Notes: generated from the letters alone by a model not told the origin. Positions 51,898 through 61,213 are shown, counted from the stretch's first letter. The stretch: 64,000 nucleotides of DNA from JBBDXI01 sp040902425 (GCA_040902425.1 JBBDXI010000080.1:1-64000), one strand, 5' to 3'. Made by a program: numbers and translations.

Positions 51898-54648
51898 TCA
51901 GACGTCGAGGTTCTTGACCTCGAGGGCGTGGTCCTCGATGAAGCGGCGGCGGGGCTCCACCTCTTCGCCCATGAGGATGGTGAAGAGGGAATCGGCGTCG
52001 GAGGCCATGTCCCAGGTGACGCGGACGAGGGTGCGCTTGGCGGGGTCCATGGTGGTTTCCCAGAGCTGCGAGGCGTCCATCTCGCCCAGGCCCTTGAAGC
52101 GCTTGATCTCCATGCCGCGCCGGCCGATCTCGTGCAGGGCGCCGAGGACCGCGGCGAGGCTGGGGGCCTCGACGTAGCGGGAGCGCGGGGGCTTCTTCGA
52201 GGACGCGGGCTGGTCGCCGTCCCCGGCTTCGCCGTCGGGAGCGGCCTGCGGCTCCGGGGCGTCCTTCGGCTCCGTGCGGGTGGTCCAGGCGAAGCGGGCG
52301 GGCATGCGCTCGCCGGTGACGGATTCTTCCTGGACCAGGGCGTAGTCGTCGATGCTGAGGCCGACCGCGATGAGTTCCTGGAAGACCCGCTCGAGCTCGC
52401 GGTTCTCGTGGAGCTCGCGGATGGTGGCGAGGGCGGAGTGGCCGTTGGCGCCGACGCCCGTCTCGGGCGCGGCCTCATCCAGTCGCAGGTTGCGCTCGCG
52501 GACGGTCTCGTTGGCCTGGCGCTCCGACCAGGCGAAGGCCTCGCCCCCCTGCCAGGTGACGCGGTGGGTGGGGAGCCGGCCGCGCCCCTCGGGGTCCCTC
52601 TGGCGGGTGGAGAGCAGGTCGGGGAAGCGGACGCCGCGGCGCTCGGCGATCTCGACGAGGTCGTCGAGGCGGCGGAGCATGCGGACAGCGCGGCGGAGGT
52701 CCTGGCCCTGGATGGTTCGGAGCACCGGCGGCTCCTGTCCGGGCTGGGCTTTCTCTGGGTCGCGGACGTGGAGGACGGCGTCCTCGAGCCCCAGCTCGGT
52801 GAGGGTGTCGCCGAGGACCTTCTCGTTGAGGACGTAGCGCCCGTGCTTGCCGCGGATGATCTGGTAGAGCGGGGGCTGGGCGATGAAGAGCCGGCCGCGC
52901 TTGATCAGCTCCTGCATCTGGCGGAAGAAGAAGGTGAGCAGGAGGGTGCGGATGTGGGAGCCGTCCACGTCGGCGTCGGTCATGATGATGATCTTACCGT
53001 AGCGGAGCTTGGAGTAGTCGAAGTCCTCGCCGATGCCGCAGCGCAGCGCGGAGATGAGGGTGCGGATCTCCTCGAAGGCCAGGACGCGGTCGATGCGGGC
53101 CTTCTCGACGTTGAGGATCTTGCCCTTGAGGGGGAGGATGGCCTGGGTCTCGACGTCGCGTCCCTGGCCGGCGCTGCCGCCGGCGGAGTCGCCCTCGACG
53201 ATGAAGAGCTCGGAGCGGTCGAAGTCGCGGGTCTTGCAGTCCTTGAGCTTGTGGGGCATCGAGCCGGAGTCGAGTGCGGTCTTGCGGCGGGTGAGTTCGC
53301 GGGCCTTGCGGGCGGCCTCCCGGGCCTGGGCGGCGACGATACCCTTGAGGCAGAGGCGCTTGGCGTCGGCGGGGTGCTCCTCGAGCCAGTTCTTCAGGGC
53401 GTCGCCGACGGCCTGGGAGACGAACTCCTCGATCTCGGGGTTGAGGAGTTTTTCCTTGGGCTGGTTGTTGAAGGTGGGGCTGGGGAGCTTGACGGAGATG
53501 ATGGCGATAAGCCCCTCGCGGAGGTCCTCGCCGGTGGGGACGGGGTCCTTCTCCTTGATGATCCCGGCCTTGCGGGCGTAGGAGTTGACGGTGCGGGTGA
53601 GGGCGACCTTGAAGCCCTGGGCGTGGGTGCCGCCGTCGACGTTGTTGATGTTGTTGGCGAAGGAGAGGAGCGACTCGTTGTAGCCGTCGTGGTACTGAAG
53701 CGCGACCTCGCAGACGAGGCTCTGCTCGGGGAACTCGCGCCGGACGTACACGGGGGGCGAGACGGGGTTCTTCCCGTGCATGAGGTGATCGACGTACTCC
53801 AGCAGGCCGTTGGTGGCGCGGAAGGTGTCGGCGTGGACCTTGCCGTCGGGGCCGACGCGCTCATCCTGGAGGCGGATGGTGACGCCTGGGTTGAGGTAGG
53901 CCAGCTCGCGCAGGCGGTTGGCGAGGATGGTGTAGTCGAAGGTGGTGTCGGGGAAGAGGGTGGTATCGGGCTGGAACGTGACGCGGGTGCCGCTGGAGCG
54001 GGTGCTGCCGGGGGGGATGTCGCCGACGAGGGAGAGCGGCTCGGTGACGCGCCCGCGCTCGAAGGTGATGGAATGGATCTTGCCCGAGCGGTAGACCTCG
54101 CACTCAAGGCGCTCCGAGAGGGCGTTGACGCAGGAGACGCCGACGCCGTGGAGGCCCCCGGAGACCTTGTAGGCGGAGTTCTCCTCGCCGAACTTGCCGC
54201 CGGAGTGGAGGACGGTCATGACGATCTCGACGGCGGGTTTGCCGTTGACGGCGGGGTTAGCGTCGTCCCTGATCGGGTCCACGGGGATGCCGCGCCCGTC
54301 GTCGATGACCGAGCACGAGCCGTCGGCGTGGACGGTGACGGTGATCGTCCTGGCGTGCCCGGCCATGGCCTCGTCGATGGAGTTGTCCACGACCTCGTAG
54401 ACCAGGTGGTGCAGGGCGTTGAGGCCGGTGCCGCCGATGTACATGCCGGGGCGCTTGCGGACGGCATCGAGGCCTTCGAGGACCTTGATCTGGTCGGCGC
54501 CATAGTCGCCCGATCGCGGCTCGGGCGCGGCCTGCGAGGCGGCGCCATGGCCGGGGGGGCCGTTGGTTGTTCCGGGGGTTGGTGCGGGCACCTCGACGGG
54601 GCGCGGGGCGGGCTCGGCGGTCGGGGTGGTGGTGCGCTTTTTCGCCAT
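51898..54648 (-). CDS. gyrB: DNA gyrase subunit B
   Basis: A 916-residue type II topoisomerase subunit: ATPase domain with VVDNSIDEAMAG, DDGRGIPVD, and GGLHGVGVSCVNALS; transducer with Lys in QPKEKLLN; TOPRIM with IVEGDSAGGSAGQGRD and IIMTDADVDGSHI; C-terminal KGLGEMDASQLWETTMDP. About 250 residues are inserted between the TOPRIM DxD region and KRFKGLGEM, rich in Glu/Arg, longer than B. subtilis GyrB and comparable in place to the E. coli insertion. An N-terminal Pro/Ala extension (about 1-50) is unusual. ATG at 54648; promoter-like TATACT about 130 bases upstream. ParE is the alternative, no gyrA being present. Confidence 0.93.
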   Translation of the reverse strand: MAKKRTTTPTAEPAPRPVEVPAPTPGTTNGPPGHGAASQAAPEPRSGDYGADQIKVLEGLDAVRKRPGMYIGGTGLNALHHLVYEVVDNSIDEAMAGHARTITVTVHADGSCSVIDDGRGIPVDPIRDDANPAVNGKPAVEIVMTVLHSGGKFGEENSAYKVSGGLHGVGVSCVNALSERLECEVYRSGKIHSITFERGRVTEPLSLVGDIPPGSTRSSGTRVTFQPDTTLFPDTTFDYTILANRLRELAYLNPGVTIRLQDERVGPDGKVHADTFRATNGLLEYVDHLMHGKNPVSPPVYVRREFPEQSLVCEVALQYHDGYNESLLSFANNINNVDGGTHAQGFKVALTRTVNSYARKAGIIKEKDPVPTGEDLREGLIAIISVKLPSPTFNNQPKEKLLNPEIEEFVSQAVGDALKNWLEEHPADAKRLCLKGIVAAQAREAARKARELTRRKTALDSGSMPHKLKDCKTRDFDRSELFIVEGDSAGGSAGQGRDVETQAILPLKGKILNVEKARIDRVLAFEEIRTLISALRCGIGEDFDYSKLRYGKIIIMTDADVDGSHIRTLLLTFFFRQMQELIKRGRLFIAQPPLYQIIRGKHGRYVLNEKVLGDTLTELGLEDAVLHVRDPEKAQPGQEPPVLRTIQGQDLRRAVRMLRRLDDLVEIAERRGVRFPDLLSTRQRDPEGRGRLPTHRVTWQGGEAFAWSERQANETVRERNLRLDEAAPETGVGANGHSALATIRELHENRELERVFQELIAVGLSIDDYALVQEESVTGERMPARFAWTTRTEPKDAPEPQAAPDGEAGDGDQPASSKKPPRSRYVEAPSLAAVLGALHEIGRRGMEIKRFKGLGEMDASQLWETTMDPAKRTLVRVTWDMASDADSLFTILMGEEVEPRRRFIEDHALEVKNLDV

Positions 54649-54780
54649 GTATGGGAGGGCTTTCCGTGGCTGAAAACCGGGCCCGCGCCGACCACGCCGG
54701 TGGTGCGGTTCGCCCACCCGGACAATCGGCAAAAAGGGCCTGAAAACACGGGCTTTTTTGAGCCTCGGCCGGCTCCTGAG

Positions 54781-54809
54781 AGTATAGGCGCGCCGGGGTC
54801 TTTGGGCCT
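54781..54809 (-). promoter_or_regulatory. Possible gyrB promoter
   Basis: TATACT (54786-54781 on the minus strand) matches the -10 at five of six bases; no good -35 is seen at 16-18 bases. The predicted leader is about 125 bases and holds A- and T-runs around 54731-54755 that could act in attenuation. Confidence 0.4.
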
Positions 54810-54817
54810 GTTTCCGG

Positions 54818-54834
54818 GGGCCCGAATCGGGCCC
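54818..54834. promoter_or_regulatory. Palindrome between divergent gyrB and ruvX
   Basis: GGGCCCGA, A, TCGGGCCC. Eight-base arms around one base lie just upstream of the TATACT, where a regulator of gyrB might bind. It could equally be chance in GC-rich DNA. Confidence 0.3.
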
Positions 54835-54895
54835 TTCCGGGGGGGTGTTTCAAGGCCTGATTCGAGGGCGGTTTGCGCGCCCGTATCGTTCGGGC

Positions 54896-55357
54896 TTGCG
54901 GTACCTCGCGATCGATCTGGGCGACCGGCGGACGGGGATCGCGGCGGGGGATTCCGTGCTGCGCCTGGCGTCGCCGGTCCGGGTGATCGAGGTGCCGACC
55001 GAGCAGCGCGGGGGAGAGGCGCTGCTTGACGCGATCGTGGCGGCGGTGGAGGAGCAGCTCGGGCCGGCGCGCGGCGGGGGGGCGGGTGAGCTGGTGATCG
55101 GGCTCCCGCTGAACATGGACGGCACGGAGGGGCCCCGGGCGAAGCTGGTGCGCGCGTTCGCCGCGCGGGTGACGGAGAGGACGGGGCGGGCCGTGCGGTT
55201 CCAGGATGAGCGGCTGACCTCCGCGGCGGCGGACTGGTCGATGGCGCGCAGCGGGCTGACCCGGGGGCAGAAGAAAGACCGCCGCGATGCGATCGCGGCA
55301 GCCGTGATGCTTCAGGGGTTCCTGGACGCCCTGGGACGGGAGCGGGGCGCCGAGTGA
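54896..55357 (+). CDS. ruvX: Putative pre-16S rRNA nuclease (YqgF/RuvX)
   Basis: 153 residues with RNase-H-like fold: YLAIDLGDRRTGIAAGD at the N-terminus (first catalytic Asp), ELVIGLPLNMDGTEGPRA, VRFQDERLTSAAADWSM, and KKDRRDAIAAAVMLQGFLDA (last Asp). TTG at 54896 matches the family N-terminus; a GTG at 54845 would add 17 residues. It matures the 5' end of 16S rRNA in E. coli. Divergent from gyrB. Confidence 0.9.
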   Translation: MRYLAIDLGDRRTGIAAGDSVLRLASPVRVIEVPTEQRGGEALLDAIVAAVEEQLGPARGGGAGELVIGLPLNMDGTEGPRAKLVRAFAARVTERTGRAVRFQDERLTSAAADWSMARSGLTRGQKKDRRDAIAAAVMLQGFLDALGRERGAE

Positions 55358-55362
55358 GGTTC

Positions 55363-55402
55363 GCACTGCTGCGCGGCGAAGACGCCGCGAGCAGTGGCAC
55401 CC
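55363..55402 (+). repeat. Dispersed hairpin repeat between ruvX and the YceI gene
   Basis: CACTGCTGCGCGGCG, AAGA, CGCCGCGAGCAGTG then GCAC: the most symmetrical copy of the family. It lies between convergent stop codons (55357 and 55415), a position where such hairpins can serve as bidirectional mRNA ends. Confidence 0.8.
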
Positions 55403-55414
55403 GGGCGATGGGGT

Positions 55415-56182
55415 CTACTTCCGGTCCGGCGCGCCGTCCTTCTTCTCGGGGCTCTCGCTCGCGGGGGAGGGCTGGTCCTCGGGCTTGACGGTGCTCATGT
55501 AGAGCGTGGTCTCGAGGGCGAGCGTGTCGGCGACCTTGCTGCCGATGTTGGGGTTCTTCACGTTGAAGTCGGCGAGGGCGACCTGGTGCTTGCAGCGGAT
55601 GGCGAGTAGGTCGCCCTTGATGCCCGCGGCCTTGTCGTCGCCGCCGGCGACGCTGGCGATCGTCGCCTTCTCGATGGAGATGAGCTTCGTCACCCCGTTG
55701 ATGGTCATCTCGCCGACGAGCGTGCCGGTCCAGGTCTTTCCGCCTTCGCCCTGCGCGGCGAGGTCCTTGACCTCCTTGAGCGCGAAGATCACGTCGGGGT
55801 TGGCGGGGGCGTTGAGCCAGTTGGCCTCGGTGAGGTGCCGGTCGCGGGTGCGGTTGCCGGTCCGCATCGATTTGACGGGGAGGTGCCACTCGCCCGCCTT
55901 GAGGTTGGCGGGGTTGTCCTTCCCGGCGATGCAGTAGCCGATGACCTGGTTGCTCTGGCCCTTGATGCGCTCAACCGGGGCGTCGCTGTCGAAGAAGACC
56001 TGGCGATCGCGCCCGGGGAGGGCGTGGTAGACGGTGCCGAGCTTCTGGTGGGCCTCGGGGATGACGAGGCTCTTGCCGGAGGGGCTCTTGGCCGCGGGGG
56101 GGCCGGCGAGGGCGGTGAGGGAGAGGCCGGTCAGGGCCAGCGCGCCCAGGGCGGCGGCGAGGGGACGACGCACCGTCAGCAT
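55415..56182 (-). CDS. Secreted YceI-family protein
   Basis: 255 residues with a signal peptide (about 1-27, ending ALAG). The YceI lipocalin-like core begins RQVFFDSDAPVERIKGQSN and contains KSMRTGNRTRDRHLTEANWLNAPANPDVIFAL and LVGEMTINGVTKLISI, typical for the isoprenoid-binding family. An acidic/Pro-rich tail closes it. AGGAGG at five bases before the ATG. The bound lipid is unknown. The 116-residue membrane protein starts just upstream on the same strand. Confidence 0.88.
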   Translation of the reverse strand: MLTVRRPLAAALGALALTGLSLTALAGPPAAKSPSGKSLVIPEAHQKLGTVYHALPGRDRQVFFDSDAPVERIKGQSNQVIGYCIAGKDNPANLKAGEWHLPVKSMRTGNRTRDRHLTEANWLNAPANPDVIFALKEVKDLAAQGEGGKTWTGTLVGEMTINGVTKLISIEKATIASVAGGDDKAAGIKGDLLAIRCKHQVALADFNVKNPNIGSKVADTLALETTLYMSTVKPEDQPSPASESPEKKDGAPDRK

Positions 56183-56195
56183 GTGAGCCTCCTGG

Positions 56196-56546
56196 TTAGC
56201 CTTCGCGGCCGTGTCTGCGGGCGCGGGCGGGCCACAAGCCTACCAGCGCGAGGATGGCCGCGGGCCCGCCGATCGTGAGGACGGAGAGGGCCTCGGGCCC
56301 GAGCGTCGGGCTCGGGAGCCAGCCGAACGCGAATCGGCCGTCGATCTTGCTCATCCGGCCGATGGAGTCGTTGAGGCCGGTGCCGGCGAAGGCGCGTTCG
56401 AGCTCGCCGGGTGCGTTCATCTGCACGATCTCTTCGGAGTGGTAGCGGGTGAAGCCGGCCCAGCCGGTGGCGCCGCAGAGGGCGATGGCCTGGGAGGCGA
56501 TGGCGAGGCCGCCGAGGATGAGCAGAGCGCGACGGATGGGGCCCAT
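56196..56546 (-). CDS. Small membrane protein with two helices
   Basis: 116 residues: N-terminal helix (about 6-26), a 60-residue periplasmic part (FTRYHSEEIVQMNAPGELERAFAGTG), and a C-terminal helix (about 85-106) followed by a basic end. No family recognised. GGAG precedes the ATG. It ends 13 bases before the YceI start, so the two are probably one operon. Confidence 0.7.
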   Translation of the reverse strand: MGPIRRALLILGGLAIASQAIALCGATGWAGFTRYHSEEIVQMNAPGELERAFAGTGLNDSIGRMSKIDGRFAFGWLPSPTLGPEALSVLTIGGPAAILALVGLWPARARRHGREG

Positions 56547-56716
56547 GGGGGTCTCCAGTGCGGAACACCGGCCCGGAACCGAACGTCATAAGGTTACGCG
56601 GACGGGGAAACCCGGCGGGGGATGGGGCGCTGAAGTAGGGCGGCGCCTGCCGCGTTTTGCCGGGGCGGGAACAACAGTGGCCGGCACGGAGCGCCCGGTC
56701 GATCAAGGGGTACACG

Positions 56717-57718
56717 ATGTTTCCACGGATCGGGATAGCGGCGGTGGCGGGGATCAGCGGGTGTCTCGCGGCCTGCGGGCTGGCCCAGCCGGCGGGCGAG
56801 CCCCCGCGTGCGGGCGTGCCGGTCGCAGCGCAGCCCTCCGGGGAGTTCGCGAGCGCAGAGGACCTTCTGGCGGCGCTTGAGAAAGCGGATGAGCGGCTGG
56901 AGAGCCTGGCGGCGGGCATCCGGTACACGCGGACGTTCGAGCTGCAGGGGGACCGGCAGGTGCGGATGGGGGACCTGTACTTTGTCTCGGGCGGCAACCC
57001 GGCGCCGGGCGATGCCCCTGTGGCCGCGCCGCCGGCAGGGCGGAAGTTCGCCGTGGTGTTCAACCAGGTGCGGGTCGGCGAGGTCGTGCGCGACGACCCC
57101 AAGGTGTACATCTTCGACGGGCGGTGGCTGGTGGAGAAGTTCCCCCAGGAGCGGCCGCCGCTGTTCATCAAGCGCGAGGTGGTGGCGCCAGGGGAGAGCT
57201 TCGACCCGCTGAGGATCGGGGAGGGGCCGTTCCCGCTGCCGATCGGGCAGAAACGGGCGGACATCCTGCGGCGGTACACGGTGGAGCTGCTGCCGGCGGC
57301 GGCGGGGCTCGAGGCTGATCCGGAGGCCCCACCCGACGAGGCGGCGACGGCCGCAGCGCTGAAGGAGTTCGTCGCGGGGAGTTCGCACATCCGGCTGGTG
57401 CCGAAGCCGGAGTTCGAGGCGGATGAGGAACTGGCAGAGATCCACCTCTGGTACAGGCGTGACGGTGCGGGGAACCTGCTGCCGCGGATGGCCCGGACCC
57501 GGGACAAGAGTCTGAACGTGTCGGTGGTGGAGCTGATCAACGTGCAGGTCCAGCGGACCGGCGAAGCGCGCAACCAGCGGGCGGCGGTGCCGCCGGATGT
57601 GCTGGACACGCGCGAGCCGGCGCCGGGAAGCGGGTGGGAAGTGCAGGTGCAGGCGTGGCGGAAGCCCGCGGCCGATGGCGGGCCGGCGCGCGAGGGGCCC
57701 GGGGCCGGTGAACCGTGA
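56717..57718 (+). CDS. LolA-like outer-membrane lipoprotein-carrier protein
   Basis: A 333-residue exported protein. Signal peptide about 1-23 (MFPRIGIAAVAGISG), with GCLAACG giving a possible lipobox. Residues about 45-260 have the LolA/YhdE beta layout: EDLLAALEKADERLESLAAGIRYTRTF, KFAVVFNQVRVGEVVRDDPKVYIFDGRWLVEKFP, and AEIHLWYRRDGAGNLLPRMARTRD. AAGGGG is six bases before the ATG. The stop overlaps the next reading frame's GTG (GTGA). Carriers of this type move lipoproteins or glycolipids. Confidence 0.75.
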   Translation: MFPRIGIAAVAGISGCLAACGLAQPAGEPPRAGVPVAAQPSGEFASAEDLLAALEKADERLESLAAGIRYTRTFELQGDRQVRMGDLYFVSGGNPAPGDAPVAAPPAGRKFAVVFNQVRVGEVVRDDPKVYIFDGRWLVEKFPQERPPLFIKREVVAPGESFDPLRIGEGPFPLPIGQKRADILRRYTVELLPAAAGLEADPEAPPDEAATAAALKEFVAGSSHIRLVPKPEFEADEELAEIHLWYRRDGAGNLLPRMARTRDKSLNVSVVELINVQVQRTGEARNQRAAVPPDVLDTREPAPGSGWEVQVQAWRKPAADGGPAREGPGAGEP

Positions 57719-57732
57719 ACGAAAGGGCAGGG

Positions 57733-60465
57733 ATGCTGAGGCACTGGGCGGCTGGTGTGGCGGCGCTGGTGGCGGTGGCCGGGCTTGTGGCGCCGCTGGC
57801 CGCCCAGGATGCCCCGCCGCCGGCGCCGAGCACGCCGAACGTCAAGACGCCGAACCTGTCCGAGGCGGTGCTGAAGGCGCTGGAGGCGCCGTACCTGAAT
57901 GAGGAGGAGCGGCGGGACCTGCGGGTGTTCCACGGCGTGTGGCGCGAGGGGGACCTGGACACGCCCCAGCGGCGGGCGACGGCGGCGCTGATCCGCGGGG
58001 CGTACGACGACCCGGCGCTGATGGATGAGGCGGTGGCAGCCGAGGATCGGGCGGAGGGGATGCTGCTTCGCGGGGAGCTGGAGGAGTGCCTGGCGCTGCT
58101 GGGGGGCGCGGACTCGGCACGGGCGCTGCGGATCAGGGGGCTGGCGCTGGAGAGCCTGGGGAAGGGTGATGAGGCGGCGGCGGTGGTGGCGCCGCTGGTC
58201 GAGAGGCTGCGGGCACAGCAGGTCACGACGGCGCCGGAGATGGTCGAGGCGGTGCGGGCGCTGATGCTGCTGGCGCGGACGCGCCCGCAGGAGCAGCCGG
58301 CGGGGGGCGACTTCCAGCGGATGAACACGCTGCTGGCCTCGGCGCGGGACCGGCTGGGGCGGCTGTACTGGCCGGCGCACGTGGCCGAGGGGACGCTGCA
58401 CCACGAGAAGGACAACGGGCGGCAGGGTATCGAGGCGCTGGCGCAGGCGCTGGCGCTCTGCCCGAGCGCGGCCGAGGCGTGGCGGCGGATCGGCATCATG
58501 CACGTCGAGGGGTTCAACTTCGAGGCGGCCGAGAAGGCGGCGGAGAAGCTGGACTCGCTTGCGGGGGGCCCTTCGCCGGGCGGGGCGGTGGTGCTGGCGC
58601 GGGCGCGGCTGCGGCAGAACGACCCGGACGGGGCGGCGGCGGTGGTGGAGCCGATGCTCGCGAAGTTCCCGCGGATGCGGGCGCTGCTGGGGCTCCAGGC
58701 GGCGGTCGCGGCGCTGCGCTACGACTTTGGGAAGACCGACGCCCTGCTGGCGGCGTACGACCGGCTCTCGCCGGGGTCGGCCGACGCGCAGTTCGAGGTG
58801 GGGCGGACCCTGAGCGAGGGGCGGCAGTACGAGGCCGCGGAGCGGTACCTGGCGGAGGCGGCGAAGCGGGCGCCCTTCCGCAGCGAGCCGGTGGCGGAGC
58901 TGGGGCTTCTGGGGTTGCAGTCGGGGAAGGACGCGGATGCGGTGGGGGTGCTGGAGAAGGCGGCGGCGCTGGACCCGTTCAACAAGCGGGTGGCAAACAC
59001 GCTCTCGCTGGCGCGGGAGCTGCAGAAATACGCGCGGGTGGAGACGGACCACTTCATCATCCGGCACAAGCCGGGCGCGGATGCGGTGCTGGCCCGCGAG
59101 ATGCCGGGGATGCTGGAGACGATGTACCGGCGGGTGACGGGGGGCGACCCGGGGGGCATCGACCACGAGCCGGCGATCAAGACCGTCATCGACCTGATGC
59201 CCGACCAGCGGTGGTTCGCGGTGCGGATCGCGGGGATCACGCGGATCCACACGATGGCGGCCTCGACGGGCCCGACGATCGCCATGGAGGCGCCGCGCGA
59301 GGGGGCGAGCCACACGGTGGGGAGCTACGACTGGCTGCGGGTGGTGCGGCACGAGTTCACGCACACGGTGACGCTGTCGCGCACGCGGAACCGGATCCCG
59401 CACTGGTTCACGGAGGCGGCGGCGGTGTACCTGGAGGACTCGCCGCGGGACTACCGCACGTGCCGGCTGCTGGAGGAGGCGCTGGAGAACGACGCCCTGC
59501 ACGACTTCTCCCGGATCAACCTGGCGTTCGTGCGCCCGCGGAGGCCGACGGACCGGCAGCTGGCGTACGCCCAGGGGCACTGGATGTACGAGTACATGAT
59601 CGGGAAGTGGGGGCCCCGGGCGCCGCTGGACCTGATGGACAAGTACGCGGCGGGGGTGCGCGAGGACGCGGCGATGCGGGAGGTGCTGGGCGTTTCGCAG
59701 GAGGACTTCCTCACGGAGTTCAAGGCGTGGGCCCGGGGGCAACTGGCCGCGTGGGGGATGACGCCGCCGGAGGGGATGCCGACGATCGCGGCGATCCTGC
59801 TGTCGGAGGCGACGGACTCGGCGGAGTCGAAGGCCGGGGTGCAGTCGAAGCTCGATGAGGCCGCGGAGGGCGTGGCGTGGTCGGGCGCGGCGGGGGGCGG
59901 GGAGAAGCGGGCGTGGGAGCTGGACCTGCCCGCGCCGGATGACGCGATGCTGGCGCGCTGGCTGGAGAAGCTGCCGGAGCACCCGGACCTGCTGGAGGCG
60001 ACGGTGAAGCGGGCCGTCAAGGCGGCGGGCGACACGCCCACCGACGACATGGCGCCGCTCCTGGAGCGGTACGCGAAGGCGAGGCCGGTGGACCCGCTGC
60101 CCCACCAGATGCTGGCGCGGCTGCACCTGGCGAAGGGGGGGGGCGCGGAGGGGGCGCAGCGCGCGATCCCCCACCTTGAGTACCTGGATGCGAGGGAGCA
60201 GCACTCGTCGAGCTACGCGGCGGAGCTGGCGCGGCAGTACGCCGAGCGGGGCGAGTGGGAGAAGGCGAAGGCCAAGGCGGTGCGGGCGGTGACCGTGGCC
60301 CCCTATTCCGCGGAGTACCGGGAACTGGCCGCGCAGGTGGCGCTGCGGGCGGGCGACTTCGCCGCGGCCGCACACCAGATCGAGGCGCTGACGCTGCTGG
60401 AGCCGGACCGCGAGATCCACCGCAGGCGGCTGGAGGCGGTCAGGAAGCGGCAGAACGCTCAGTAG
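57733..60465 (+). CDS. Secreted TPR protein with gluzincin-type peptidase domain
   Basis: 910 residues. Signal peptide about 1-25. TPRs occupy about 100-430 and 790-905 (AYDRLSPGSADAQFEVGRTLSEGRQYEAAERYLAEA). The middle holds VVRHEFTHTVTLSRTRNRIPHWFTEAAAVYLE (HExxH then WxxE, about 535-566), a peptidase_MA-like gluzincin, flanked by ETDHFIIRHKPGAD. ATG 57733 has AAAGGG; GTG 57715 overlaps the preceding stop. It overlaps the convergent plsC end by 26 bases. Role unknown; the TPRs suggest a multiprotein envelope complex, perhaps with the LolA-like partner. Confidence 0.8.
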   Translation: MLRHWAAGVAALVAVAGLVAPLAAQDAPPPAPSTPNVKTPNLSEAVLKALEAPYLNEEERRDLRVFHGVWREGDLDTPQRRATAALIRGAYDDPALMDEAVAAEDRAEGMLLRGELEECLALLGGADSARALRIRGLALESLGKGDEAAAVVAPLVERLRAQQVTTAPEMVEAVRALMLLARTRPQEQPAGGDFQRMNTLLASARDRLGRLYWPAHVAEGTLHHEKDNGRQGIEALAQALALCPSAAEAWRRIGIMHVEGFNFEAAEKAAEKLDSLAGGPSPGGAVVLARARLRQNDPDGAAAVVEPMLAKFPRMRALLGLQAAVAALRYDFGKTDALLAAYDRLSPGSADAQFEVGRTLSEGRQYEAAERYLAEAAKRAPFRSEPVAELGLLGLQSGKDADAVGVLEKAAALDPFNKRVANTLSLARELQKYARVETDHFIIRHKPGADAVLAREMPGMLETMYRRVTGGDPGGIDHEPAIKTVIDLMPDQRWFAVRIAGITRIHTMAASTGPTIAMEAPREGASHTVGSYDWLRVVRHEFTHTVTLSRTRNRIPHWFTEAAAVYLEDSPRDYRTCRLLEEALENDALHDFSRINLAFVRPRRPTDRQLAYAQGHWMYEYMIGKWGPRAPLDLMDKYAAGVREDAAMREVLGVSQEDFLTEFKAWARGQLAAWGMTPPEGMPTIAAILLSEATDSAESKAGVQSKLDEAAEGVAWSGAAGGGEKRAWELDLPAPDDAMLARWLEKLPEHPDLLEATVKRAVKAAGDTPTDDMAPLLERYAKARPVDPLPHQMLARLHLAKGGGAEGAQRAIPHLEYLDAREQHSSSYAAELARQYAERGEWEKAKAKAVRAVTVAPYSAEYRELAAQVALRAGDFAAAAHQIEALTLLEPDREIHRRRLEAVRKRQNAQ

Positions 60466-61213
60466 GCTCTTCGGCCGGCGCTGCGGGAGGCTGCCAGCGG
60501 TCGGCGGCGGTCCACCCGGTCCACTCGAGGTAGCGCCGGCGGAGGTCGGCGGCGATGTCGGCGTGGCCGAGGCCGGACGCCGAGTAGTCGATCAGCGGCT
60601 TGAAGGTCAGCCGCGAACGGGAGCGGCGGGTGAGGCTCTCCCAGGCGGTGTTGGCGATGGGCGTGCCGTCGATGATGACAGGGAGGATGGGGGCGCCGGT
60701 GCGCTGGATGAGGAAGCCGATGCCGGGGGCAAACGGCAGGATGTGGCGCGCTGGGCGCTCCAGGCCGCCCTCGGGAAAGATGCCCAGGATGCCGCCGTCG
60801 GTGACGTGGCGGATGGCGTCGCGCGGGCCGGCGGCCTTGGGGTTGCTGCGGTCGACGAAGATGATCCGGAGGTAGCGCCAGAGCCACTCCAGCGGGGGGA
60901 AGCGCATGTCGGCGCTCATCATCCAGCGGATCTCGAAGGGGACGACAGACTGGACGAGGAGGGGGTCGATGCCGGCGGTGTGGTTCATGACCACGATGAG
61001 CGGGCCGGGGTGGATGGTCGGCGGGACGCTCTCTCGGCCGTCGACGCGGAGGCGGTGCCACAGGTGCGTGTAGAGGCGCACGGCCCACCAGATGAGGCCG
61101 GCGAGGACGGTGCCGCGGGGGTTGGTGCGCATGATGAAGGCGACCAGGAGCGCGAAGGCGACCCAGGCCGCGATCGCGGCGATGACCCATCCTGACCAGT
61201 CCGGCCATGGCAC
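60440..61213 (-). CDS. plsC: 1-acylglycerol-3-phosphate acyltransferase
   Basis: A 257-residue PlsC-type enzyme of phospholipid synthesis. Membrane helix about 8-28; catalytic motif I NHTAGIDP (about 77-84), motif III IFPEGGLERPAR (about 145-156), motif IV LPVIIDGTPIA. The GTG at 61213 is the only sensible start; an ATG five bases on is out of frame. Its 3' end overlaps the TPR-gluzincin gene by 26 bases tail-to-tail, which is unusual. Other lipid acyltransferases of the same superfamily are possible. Confidence 0.88.
   Translation of the reverse strand: MPWPDWSGWVIAAIAAWVAFALLVAFIMRTNPRGTVLAGLIWWAVRLYTHLWHRLRVDGRESVPPTIHPGPLIVVMNHTAGIDPLLVQSVVPFEIRWMMSADMRFPPLEWLWRYLRIIFVDRSNPKAAGPRDAIRHVTDGGILGIFPEGGLERPARHILPFAPGIGFLIQRTGAPILPVIIDGTPIANTAWESLTRRSRSRLTFKPLIDYSASGLGHADIAADLRRRYLEWTGWTAADRWQPPAAPAEEPTERSAAS

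Noticed and set aside
50275..55029. A 1,584-codon open frame opposite the PilZ gene and gyrB
   Set aside because: It is antisense to two well-recognised genes and has biased Gly/Asp/Val composition typical of antisense reading in GC-rich DNA.
56176..60420. A 1,414-codon minus-strand frame opposite the LolA-like and TPR-gluzincin genes
   Set aside because: His/Arg/Pro-rich antisense shadow with no motif; the opposite strand carries clear signal peptides and an HExxH site.
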